64,000 nucleotides of DNA, taken from contig OX336336.1 in NCBI GenBank assembly GCA_946902875.1, positions 4,744,545 through 4,808,544 of the forward strand, written 5' to 3'. The notes beneath the pieces were generated by a model. The model was given only the letters and a program-made list of their open reading frames with translations, ran no database searches and had not been told where the DNA came from. Within the stretch, counting starts at the first letter, position 1; each line of letters begins with the position of its first letter. Of the stretch, positions 56,006-64,000 are shown one piece after another. The DNA is from Nematopogon swammerdamellus (Eukaryota; Arthropoda; Insecta; Lepidoptera; Adelidae). The translations under genes and the position numbers were made by a program.

Positions 56006-56085
56006 CTGGCATAATAAAATTATTTCAATAATTATATTATTACTAAACAACAAAGACAGTTCAATGAAAGTTGGTTGGCACTTAC

Positions 56086-56183
56086 CCAAATCCGTTCCAG
56101 TTTAGGGAGACCATAAATATCATGGCGAATATAACGGCTACGTTTTTTCTAGGAATAAGCGAGCTCGGGTCTAGCCTTGGCAC
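56086..56183 (-). CDS. ATF6: ATF6 exon 4, membrane segment
   Basis: Acceptor gtgtctgtttcag, donor ttgg|gtaagt. Encodes VPRLDPSSLIPRKNVAVIFA then MIFMVSLNWNGF. The hydrophobic run VAVIFAMIFMVSLNW is the transmembrane helix, with flanking basic PRKN on the cytosolic side. Site-2 protease would cut within it. Starts in phase 0, so it joins correctly to the end of the zipper exon at 58074. Confidence 0.92.
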
Positions 56184-56429
56184 CTGAAACAGACACATTA
56201 ATATTAACCTGACGGCACCCAACTGCTCCGCGCAGACCAGGTATTTCTTATTGAAACGAGATTGCACTTCAGATAGATGATTAAAAAACCCTTTCCATTA
56301 CCATCAAACCATTGCATCAAGTAGAACTGTCAAAAGTGTGCACGCAATAAGTCTGCACAAATCATACTGTTCTAGATTTGGTGTCGTTCAAGTGCACTTG
56401 CGTAGTCCTGCTAGAGCGGAAGGTGTTAC

Positions 56430-58203
56430 CTTGCGAGCTGCGCGTCCGCAGCCCTACAGCTGCTCCCGCAGCAGACAGTTCTCGATGCGCAGCCGCCCGA
56501 TCTCCTGCTGCGCCTCCGCCAGCTGCAGCTCCAGTGACGACACATAGTCCTTCTTCTTCTTGTTACCTTACGAGCTGCGCGTCCGCAGCCCTGCAGCTGC
56601 TCCCGCAGCAGACAGTTCTCGATGCGCAGCCGCCCGATCTCCTGCTGCGCCTCCGCCAGCTGCAGCTCCAGCGACGACACATAGTCCTTCTTCTTCTTGT
56701 TACCTTACGAGCTGCGCGTCCGCAGCCCTGCAGCTGCTCCCGCAGCAGACAGTTCTCGATGCGCAGCCGCCCGATCTCCTGCTGCGCCTCCGCCAGCTGC
56801 AGCTCCAGCGACGACACATAGTCCATCTTCTTCTTGTTACCTTACGAGCTGCGCGTCCGCAGCCCTGCAGCTGCTCCCGCAGCAGACAGTTCTCGATGCG
56901 CAGCCGCCCGATCTCCTGCTGCGCCTCCGCCAGCTGCAGCTCCAGCGACGACACATAGTCCATCTTCTTCTTGTTACCTTACGAGCTGCGCGTCCGCAGC
57001 CCTGCAGCTGCTCCCGCAGCAGACAGTTCTCGATGCACAGCCGCCCGATCTCCCGCTGCGCCTCCGCCAGCTGCAGCTCCAGCGACGACACATGGTCCAT
57101 CTTCTTCTTGTTACCTTGAGAGCTGCGCGTCCGCAGCCCTGCAGCTGCTCCCGCAGCAGACAGTTCTCGATGCGCAGCCGCCCGATCTCCTGCTGCGCCT
57201 CCGCCAGCTACAGCTCCAGCGACGGCACATAGTCCATCTTCTTCTTGTTACCTTGCGAGCTGCGCGTCCGCAGCCCTGCAGCTGCTCCCGTAGCAGACAG
57301 TTCTCGATGCGCAGCCGCCCGATCTCCTGCTGCGCCTCCGCGAGCTGCAGCTCCAGCGACGACACATAGTCCATCTTCTTCTTGTTACCTTGCGAGCTGC
57401 GCGTCCGCAGCCCTGCAGCTGCTCCCGCAGCAGACAGTTCTCGATGCGCAGCCGCCCGATCTCCTGCTGCGCCTCCGCCAGCTACAGCTCCAGCGACGAC
57501 ACATAGTCCATCTTCTTCTTGTTACCTTACGAGCTGCGCGTCCGCAGCCCTGCAGCTGCTCCCGCAGCAGACAGTTCTCGATGCGTAGCCGCCCGATCTC
57601 CTGCTGCGCCTCCGCCAGCTGCAGCTCCAGCGACGACACATAGTCCATCTTCTTCTTGTTACCTTGCGAGCTGCGCGTCCGCAGCCCTGCAGCTGCTCCC
57701 GCAGCAGACAGTTCTCGATGCGCAGCCGCCCGATCTCCTGCTGCGCCTCCGCCAGCTGCAGCTCCAGCGACGACACATAGTCCATCTTCTTCTTGTTACC
57801 TTACGAGCTGCGCGTCCGCAGCCCTGCAGCTGCTCCCGCAGCAGACAGTTCTCGATGCGTAGCCGCCCGATCTCCTGCTGCGCCTCCGCCAGCTGCAGCT
57901 CCAGCGACGACACATAGTCCATCTTCTTCTTGTTACCTTGCGAGCTGCGCGTCCGCAGCCCTGCAGCTGCTCCCGCAGCAGACAGTTCTCGATGCGCAGC
58001 CGCCCGATCTCCTGCTGCGCCTCCGCCAGCTGCAGCTCCAGCGACGACACATAGTCCATCTTCTTCTTGTTACCTTGCGAGCTGCGCGTCCGCAGCCCTG
58101 CAGCTGCTCCCGCAGCAGACAGTTCTCGATGCGCAGCCGTCCGATCTCCTGCTGCGCCTCCGCCAGCTGCAGCTCCAGCGACGACACATAGTCCTTCTTC
58201 TTC
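56430..58203 (-). repeat. 13-copy tandem array of the ATF6 zipper exon
   Basis: Exon-end donors (caag|gtaac on the minus strand) recur every 137 bp at 56430, 56567, 56704, 56841, 56978 and so on to 58074. Each unit holds the exon from the lysine run through [40 protein letters not shown] plus gtaaca. Only the rightmost copy has the upstream acceptor and NRESATLSR. Ten of twelve internal units have MDYV instead of KDYV; the leftmost copy has a stop (TAG) in the zipper frame. Shared variants 274 bp apart show dimer-scale expansion. Confidence 0.97.
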
Positions 58204-58227
58204 TTGCGCGACAGTGTGGCCGATTCT
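58074..58227 (-). CDS. ATF6: ATF6 exon 3, basic region end and leucine zipper
   Basis: Acceptor aattctctgcag (minus), donor cgcaag|gtaaca. One base plus 51 codons: [51 protein letters not shown]. Joined to the previous exon it gives NRESATLSR, the canonical NxxSAxxSR bZIP signature; the heptad leucine positions follow ([26 protein letters not shown]). This is the only array copy with a 3' splice site, so the likely mRNA splices from here straight to 56183, skipping twelve downstream copies. Confidence 0.93.
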
Positions 58228-58261
58228 CTGCAGAGAATTGCTTATATTATTTTTTTAAAGG

Positions 58262-58365
58262 CTATTTCTTCATTCCTCCTCTCTCTCTCTCTCTCCCTCC
58301 CTCCCTCCCCCTTCCTTCTCCCTCTCTCCCCCTCCCTCTTCCCTCCCTCCCCCCCTCTCCCCCAC
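58262..58365. repeat. CT-rich simple repeat
   Basis: TCTC and CCCT runs on the plus strand, just upstream (minus sense) of the zipper exon acceptor. On the minus strand it is purine-rich, so it does not itself serve as a polypyrimidine tract. Confidence 0.85.
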
Positions 58366-59093
58366 TAGTCCGGCGCGCGGCATATGTCGAGCATACAATT
58401 ATAAAAAATTTTTTTTTCATAAATTGGTGTTCAATAAAGAATACATACAATAAAATAAAAGAAACAGTTGAAAGTTAAACTTTTAAATATTTTCCATAGT
58501 TGCATTCGCTTGCCATTTTAATTATTAACTTGTCCTCGCGGGCAGCGATGAATTTATTGTTTACTGTATAATTTCATCCATAGGTAGGTAATCTACGGTT
58601 GGACATGTCGAAAATTCCGCCAGTTCTAAATTCAATGCGAAGAAGAACTGACAAACTAAACTTCGCAAGTCACAATGCTCTGTTTGTAGCTTATAAGTAT
58701 TATATTATAGTAACTTACACATAATTAACCCATACTACCGCTCACAAGAACATTAATATTTACAGCATAAACATAAACCAACATAACACAGTGCGACGAA
58801 GTGCCGCTGACAAAGTTAATTCACTGTGCATTGTGATGGATGATGAATTGATGATGTAAACAGGTAAAATTTCTTATGTAAACAGTAAAGACATTGCCCT
58901 CAACATTCATGCTACTCACCTCATCGAGACTATACGTAGTTATATAAATGTAGGTACTATTGTTATCTTGATAATTTTATGGCTCTCAAGGAAAATATGT
59001 TTTTAGATACTGAGCAGTTAGGCGCATAGTAACGCCAACGGCGTAACGGATCGATCATATTCACATATTTTTTTTATTGAAAGCTCGACATAT
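58366..59093. other. Intronic, nothing recognised
   Basis: AT-rich; no repeat family or exon recognised. Confidence 0.4.
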
Positions 59094-59460
59094 GACGCCT
59101 AGCCACCCATAAGGTGTCTAACGACGCCAATGGACATTCGGTCGTTTGTGGGGGTTACGAATGCCATGCCGGCCTGACAGGCGCCCATTCACGCCCCTCT
59201 TGAAGGACCCGAGACTGTACTTGGTTGGGGGGAATATATGAGCAGGGAGAACGTTCCAGAGTTTACCGGTTCTGTAGAGGAAAGATCTGCAGAATCGATT
59301 GATACGTATCCGCGGTAAGTCCAGCGTATAGGGATGCAATCCCTGCCCAGTGCGTGTGTGTGCGGAGGTGGAAAGGTGACGGCGGGATTGCGTTAAACAG
59401 CTCCTCCGAGTACTCCCCATGGAATAAGCAGTAGAACACATATTGCAGTGTCTTTTTCAT
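59094..59460 (-). pseudogene. Jockey-like LINE 3' end
   Basis: Minus strand: GQGLHPYTLDLPRIRINRFC, LYRTGKLWNVLPAHIFPPTK, LGSFKRGVNGRLSGRHG, then the 3' UTR. Same family as 21413-22395. Confidence 0.8.
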
Positions 59461-60145
59461 AAGGGGTTTTTACATAAATTGCGATCCTACTCATTAGAAC
59501 TTTGAAAAGTGTGTGATCGATAGATATAACAAAATGGGGTCATTTTGCTATAAAAATTCCATTGAAATTCTCTTTAGTTTCTGAGATCCAGTCTTCAAAG
59601 TTCAAGCGGAAGAAAAAAGTCTACATTTGGTTTATCGTATAGTTTGTATGGAAAATGATAAAATTTTACAACCAAAAACGTGTGATCAAATAGACAAAGA
59701 ATTGTTATATATTTTGCAGTAGTTTTTTGGCTTTAGATTGTAGTTATCACGGGCTACTTTTTCAAAATTCCACATTTGGCGTTACTCGGCGCCTTAAGGC
59801 TGAGTGTGACACTAGAAAAAGGGCGCGATAGAGCGATAAGGGAATCGGCGAGAGAACGAAACGGATACACGTTCTCGATAATTCTAGTTTCCGATGCCAA
59901 ATACGACTTTGGTGACAACAGCTTATGATAGATAAAAGATAGTATTGCTCCAAAAAACATTTTACAGAAACAAACCATATTTCGGTATTTTACATTAGGG
60001 GCAAAGGCAGACTTATCCCTTACAGGGATTTCTCCCAGTCAAACTTTGGATACTTGAGAGTTGTATGTTGTGAAGTCATACCAACTAGAGAAGATGCAAG
60101 CAACGGTTCGAAAATTTAGAGAGAATACGCGAAAATTCAGCGAAA
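59461..60145. other. Intronic, short repeat remnant
   Basis: 59990-60068 carries the aggcagacttatcccttaca remnant also seen at 52291. The rest is unassigned. Confidence 0.4.
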
Positions 60146-60205
60146 TGTTAACGTGCCGGCGGCTCAAGCCAAGAGTTCCAGGTTCGAATCCTGGTCGGGA
60201 CGTAT
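60146..60205 (+). repeat. tRNA-derived fragment
   Basis: A perfect T arm ccaggttcgaatcctgg is followed by tcgggacg, which could pair imperfectly with cgtgccg upstream. The D and anticodon arms are missing, so it is a remnant, not a tRNA gene. Confidence 0.5.
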
Positions 60206-60643
60206 TTTTTCTCTTCATTTTCGGCGTTGCATTTATCTAAATAAGAAATATAAAGTGAGTACATGCTTAGTACTAACATATCGTCGTCGTACTTTCTCAA
60301 CCTCATATCTGTATTTCGGCAGGTTTACAGGAGAAGGAAAAAACTCAATATTATTTTATTGAATTTTTTTAGGTATATTGTTTGAATGCCATTTCATAAA
60401 TATATATAAAATACACCTTTTAAAGATAATTTTATAATAGATTAACTTACACATTTAATGTAAGAGGAGAATTTGGAGATACGAGCTTGCAGTATTAAGG
60501 ATTCCCATACATTCGAGTTACTGTAACCATGAGATACGAGGTTATTGAATTAAAACTAACAGTCACACTATTATATTTTTTAATTATTTTAATTATAAGA
60601 TAAGCAAAATCAAACAAAATCAGAAGACATTAAGTCGCGCGGC

Positions 60644-60960
60644 ATGGCGGGAAGAGCCGGCCAATCAGCGGCCGGCTTGGAAACATATAAAAGGGACGAA
60701 CGGTTCATAGTAGGGTCAGTTCGGCTCCGCTTCTCGGGTCGGACTCATCTCCCAGCTTTGTGGGTTCCTAGTGAGTCCTCTTGCTGTCCCCAGCCTGGTG
60801 GGCCTCTAGTGGGTCTCCATTTATCCTGTCTCTCCCTCCCTATCTCTCTTATTGTTGATTTCTCCATTTGGAGGTATTCGAATTGTTATTATCTAGCAGT
60901 ATATATCTAGCAAGAATTTCAAAAGTGCTATCTCTTTCTAAAATCTGCCTTTTAGAGTGA
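60644..60960 (+). promoter_or_regulatory. TATA plus initiator core promoter, possible solo LTR
   Basis: CCAAT at 60661, TATAAAAG at 60686-60693, and TCAGT at 60716-60720, 30 bp from the TATA start: textbook arthropod spacing. No gene body follows on the plus strand. The arrangement inside an antisense intron suits an LTR, but the termini and target duplication were not found. Confidence 0.5.
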
Positions 60961-62082
60961 CATGACACTTACATCTTTTGACGTGATGACGTCACGTCTT
61001 ATAAATTGATGAGCACCGGCTGCACGTACGAAAGCGTGTCACGTTGATATTCAAAGTTACCATGGAAACGTCTTAAGAAGTAAAACTGTCAAGATCAGAC
61101 AACAGAAGTTTTTATGGCCAGTCACAAGATGATTAATCTTTCTACTGGAAATAGAAATTACTGATCTTTGATCTATGTACTACGATTATTCCACGTCATC
61201 ACGTAAAACTATCGTCCGTAAACCGACTTTACAGACAACCAATTTTTTTATTGTTAGTTTCGGAACAAACGTAAGAGCGGCAACCTCGCATCTCCGACAT
61301 TAGGTAAAGTAATGTATGCCTTATTACTTATAGTTAGGGCTGCAAACTCATATCTGGGAGATAAGAGTTTCTTGCAGTAAACACGGATCAAGGGAGTGAG
61401 ATACGAGGATATTGCATTGTAGTTTGTAGCTGATTTCGGATTCCTTTTAAGATACGAGTTTGTGTCATTTGTGAAGCATCGACTGGAGTTGCCAGAAAGC
61501 AAAAAAAAAAATTAAAAATTATAATTTTGTAGATATGAGGTTGAGAAAGTACGACGACGATATGAACATAAAATACATATTTTTCATTTCGTTTCAACTT
61601 TTTTTTGTATTACTGCAAGCTGTCAGGAATTAGACATTCAACAGTAGGTTAGAAATGTTTTAAGTTGGCTACTAGTGTGTACTAGTAGTAGTAGTAGTAT
61701 TAGATCTTGTGGGACTTTTCTCTTTAGTATGCTGAAAATAATCTTGTCTCCTCAATTCACAAGGCATTTTTGTATCCTTACTTTGTATTTAATTGTTTGG
61801 GCGTTTATTTCTTGTTTAACGGTTGGAATGTTCAATTCGCTGTGTAGTCTCTAATTCGTTATGTGCCAGGGGGCGTTTACGATTATTCATATTGTTTTTT
61901 ATTCAAATCTGCAGAATTTCTATGTTCGAGCCAGCTGCTATTTAAAATAAAATAAACTTAAAATGAATTTACTCACGTTAAGTATTTTATTGATGGTAAT
62001 TAATAATTGCCAAAAACTTGCCAAATCAAAATTGCCAAAAAGTCAAAGAAAAATACTATATGAACAAAGATAAAAAATCCTC
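60961..62082. other. Intronic AT-rich DNA
   Basis: No exon recognised. A TAG run at 61682-61697. 61315-61460 has recurring gatacgag words, also at 60478 and 60533, perhaps an old repeat. Confidence 0.4.
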
Positions 62083-62390
62083 AAACTAACAACGCTGGAG
62101 CAACGAAGAAATAGAGTAGATCTCATAGAGACATACAAAATACTTAAGCGGCACTATGACTGCCCAGAGCTAGAAAGCATGTTTGTGTTAAATTTAAACA
62201 ATCACCTAAGAGGTCACAGCTTGAAACTCAATGTAACAAACTTCTCAACCGAAGCAAGAAAACACTTCCTGACTAACAGAATCGTAAACAGCTGGAAGTT
62301 GATTCCAGCTGGAGGAAGTTATTTAAGCACCCACAATAAACACATTCAAAAATAGGCTCGACAAGTATTTAAAAATCGAAGAAATATAAC
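62083..62390 (+). pseudogene. CR1/Jockey-type LINE C-terminus
   Basis: RVDLIETYKILKRHYDCPEL, LRGHSLKLNVTNFSTEARKH, FLTNRIVNSWKLIPAG then a frameshift and a decayed KYLKIEE-like end. Typical LINE ORF2 C-terminal text. Confidence 0.75.
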
Positions 62391-62534
62391 AAATAGCAAC
62401 ACCAGTGATCATCATAGACATGAGCACATCAGCATATTAAGCTGCTAGTTTATTAACAAATAATTTGATAGGCCATAATGTAAGCTACTTGCTTAGTACG
62501 AACAATAAAAAAATATTTCAAAATAGGTACCAAC

Positions 62535-62731
62535 CTGTTTTTGATCATGCGCTGCTGTTTCTTAAGTGCGCGGGCCTCCAAGGTGGTGAGGTTGGTGGCC
62601 TCCCCGCTCGGCGGGGACACGCTGGGCGACGGCCGCTCCTCCTTCGGGGACAACGCGCGTGGCTGAGGCGCTATTGGCTTCATGCTGTGTGAACCGTTTA
62701 ACGATATACCGTTCATTGGTGCCGATAGAAC
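62535..62731 (-). CDS. ATF6: ATF6 exon 2, basic region
   Basis: Acceptor atttctacag, donor aacag|gttggt. 65 codons plus two bases: VLSAPMNGISLNGSHSMKPI, a Pro/Ser-rich stretch (RALSPKEERPSPSVSPP), then TTLEARALKKQQRMIKN. ALKKQQRMIKNR is the start of the ATF6 DNA-binding basic region; the final Arg codon is completed by the first base of the zipper exon. Phase 0 start fits the exon at 63275. Confidence 0.92.
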
Positions 62732-62859
62732 CTGTAGAAATTAAAGAATTTTTTTCTAATAATAGAATCCTTGATTGTTTAAAAAACCAGAAGAAACCAA
62801 GTGAAAATGGGGCTGGCATAGTCGCAAGGCGGCGGAAACTCTATTCCAAATACAGAAAA

Positions 62860-63110
62860 AAATGTATGAAATAAAAAAAAAATCAAAGGCTTTCTTTCAT
62901 GCATCATTTTTGCTTTGTTTAGCATCGCACCGCCTTCAACTCTAGGGTTCGATTTTTTTTTATTTCATACATTTTTGAAGGCGGTTTTTATATTTTTTTA
63001 AATACTTTTTTATTTAACAATTTTTTTTAGTAATTTTTTGCTATTAATGTACTCGGCGGAATCGCTCGGCCTTCGGCCTCGCGATTCCGCCTCGCTTTCC
63101 AATCCGATCT
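62860..63110. repeat. AT-rich inverted-repeat element (tentative)
   Basis: ttatttcatacatttttgaa (62959) is inverse to a segment near 62860; at 63054-63096 a palindrome ggaatcgctcggccttcggc and its inverse follows. Class unclear. Confidence 0.4.
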
Positions 63111-63274
63111 TGACCCAATTAAAATGGGACCAGGCGGGAAGCACCAGCTTTCAAATAAAAAAAGACTTTTCAAAATCGGTTCACCCAGTCGAAAGTTCTG
63201 AGGTAACGAACATAAAAAAAACAGTCCAATTGAGTTTGAGACCTTTTTTGAAGTCAGTTAAAAAAGAGGTCTAC

Positions 63275-63534
63275 CTGAAAATGGACAGCTTCAAGATAAT
63301 TTTGCATCCGTGCGGCTGGTTTCGGCAGCGATGGTATTGGCACCTTCCCTGCGCGCGTGCCCGCTTCGTGTTTTGGAATGTTGCCGTTCAGACGAATGTA
63401 GTTCGGTTGTGTCCGTCGGTCGAGTGCGGGCACGTGACCGTTCGTGTTGAGTCGCGAGTTGTCTCGCGGCGATGAACAGCTGTTTGAATTCTCCACCTCT
63501 ACTTTGAAATGGGGTGATACCTTTAAGTTTAGAC
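63275..63534 (-). CDS. ATF6: ATF6 exon 1 in window, pre-bZIP region
   Basis: Acceptor acaatttcag before 63534, donor tttcag|gtagac. Two bases plus 86 codons: LNLKVSPHFKVEVENSNSCS, a polar stretch with Arg and Asn, then KVPIPSLPKPAARMQNYLEA and VHFQ. This is the linker between the activation domain and the basic region, poorly conserved in the family. Assigned by exact phase with the basic-region exon. The frame starts with two bases of a split codon, so an earlier exon exists to the right of the window. Confidence 0.8.
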
Positions 63535-63624
63535 CTGAAATTGTTATTATATGAGAATATGTTTTATTGTTAGACTTGCTGCTTTTATAAAAAACTGTTA
63601 TTAGAAGTATTTGTCAGAGATTTT

Positions 63625-63992
63625 CTCAGCCTCGGTAGCTCAGTGGCGCGGTCGATCGACTGTTGTTAAGCAACGCTGAGCGCGGTCAGTACTTGGATGA
63701 GTGACCGCTCGACCGTTGGAGGCTGACCGTGGTTCGGATTCCACGTAAAACTGTAGGTCCCTTCCCTTCTTACCTTACTAGGTGGTAGGGATTATCCCGG
63801 CCGGGTTGGTACAACCGCAATGGGCGAAACGTCGGTCGAAATGGTTATGTAAATAGCAATTTAAATAGTGTTTCCGTCCAGTGCAGTGTAGCCGACATGA
63901 AATGAAGGGAAGCACTGGCACCTAGTTCACCCAGGCTGACATCGCGGATGTTGTAGGTGATATAGCCAACCCTGTCAGTTTCGATAAAAAAA
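63625..63992 (+). repeat. Full-length SINE with complete head
   Basis: tcagcctcggtagctcagtg, gttgttaagcaacgctgagc, ggtcagtacttggatgagtg, then the body to gtcagtttcgataaaaaa. Antisense to ATF6. Confidence 0.9.
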
Positions 63993-64000
63993 TAAATATA

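Larger units (their letters stand above)
49412..63534 (-). other. ATF6: ATF6 gene span (5' end beyond window)
   Basis: Eight minus-strand exons, all with matching phases: 63275-63534, 62535-62731, 58074-58227, 56086-56183, 55908-56005, 51942-52151, 50617-51024, 49412-49800. ATF6 is an ER-membrane bZIP factor; on ER stress it moves to the Golgi, is cut by Site-1 and Site-2 proteases, and its cytosolic part enters the nucleus. Introns carry a 13-copy array of the zipper exon, an R2-type LINE pair, several SINEs and LINE fragments. Confidence 0.92.

Noticed and set aside
56423..58100. Minus-strand 87-codon frames starting MDYV in each unit, as separate genes
   Set aside because: Each is one zipper copy read through the donor into the next unit out of frame until a stop. 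No promoter or acceptor precedes them.
56378..58478. Long plus-strand open frames of about 132 codons repeated across the array
   Set aside because: They are the antisense of the minus-strand zipper exon copies; their regular spacing is the 137-bp period. Composition (Ser, Ala, Pro) is the shadow of Leu/Glu/Arg codons.
60146..60205. Functional tRNA gene
   Set aside because: The T arm is perfect but D and anticodon arms are missing.
62562..62819. Alternative minus frame of 85 codons over the ATF6 basic-region exon
   Set aside because: Shadow frame; the frame with KKQQRMIKNR has matching phases and splice sites.

Overview
The window looks like nuclear DNA of an insect, most likely a moth or butterfly (Lepidoptera). 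The support is indirect: short phase-matched exons in long AT-rich introns, many short palindromic elements, the widespread repeat tail whose core reads gcccgcggcttcgctcgcg, RTE-, Jockey- and R2-type LINE debris, and a high-copy SINE whose head is part tRNA-like and part 5S rRNA-like. There are no operons, ribosome binding sites, CRISPR arrays or bacterial genes. Species cannot be named from the sequence alone. All exon models are read from splice signals and reading phase; none has transcript support here.

Three host genes can be reconstructed. (1) On the plus strand, four phase-compatible exons between 7900 and 18872 form the C-terminal part of a protein I do not recognise; the N-terminus lies left of the window or in exons I did not find. 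(2) On the plus strand, 34306-45062 is an LRRC20-like leucine-rich-repeat gene with two alternative first exons (34306 and 40902) that encode related N-termini and splice in the same phase into shared exons. (3) On the minus strand, 63534 down to 49412 is ATF6, the ER-membrane bZIP stress sensor. Its basic region, leucine zipper, membrane segment, Site-1 protease motif RRHLL and luminal domain are each in recognisable exons; the activation domain lies beyond the right edge. LRRC20 and ATF6 converge, with opposing poly(A) signals near 46.6 kb.

The most striking structure is in ATF6. The exon encoding the leucine zipper (58074-58227) is followed downstream on the minus strand by twelve further tandem copies, giving 13 copies with a strict 137-bp period across 56430-58203. 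Each copy keeps the 5' splice site; only the first has the 3' splice site and complete basic region. Because 137 is not a multiple of three, and GTAAC supplies a stop in one frame, read-through would end translation before the membrane segment. In the same gene an R2-type LINE, in two tandem partial copies, begins within a few bases of the donor site of the exon that carries the S1P cleavage motif.

The rest is dominated by mobile DNA: left arm 1-7.9 kb (SINEs, a GGGAGA tract, a foldback minisatellite element); 8-16.5 kb (a giant intron with inverted-repeat elements, a second foldback element around an endonuclease-like ORF, and a LINE); 18.9-34 kb (intergenic, nested LINEs at 21.4-24.2 kb, two tandem duplications); 34.5-42.3 kb (LRRC20 intron with SINEs and hAT-like elements); 46.6-49.2 kb (3' region with an odd inverted repeat); 58.2-63.3 kb (ATF6 intron with LINE ends and a TATA/initiator promoter that may be a solo LTR).
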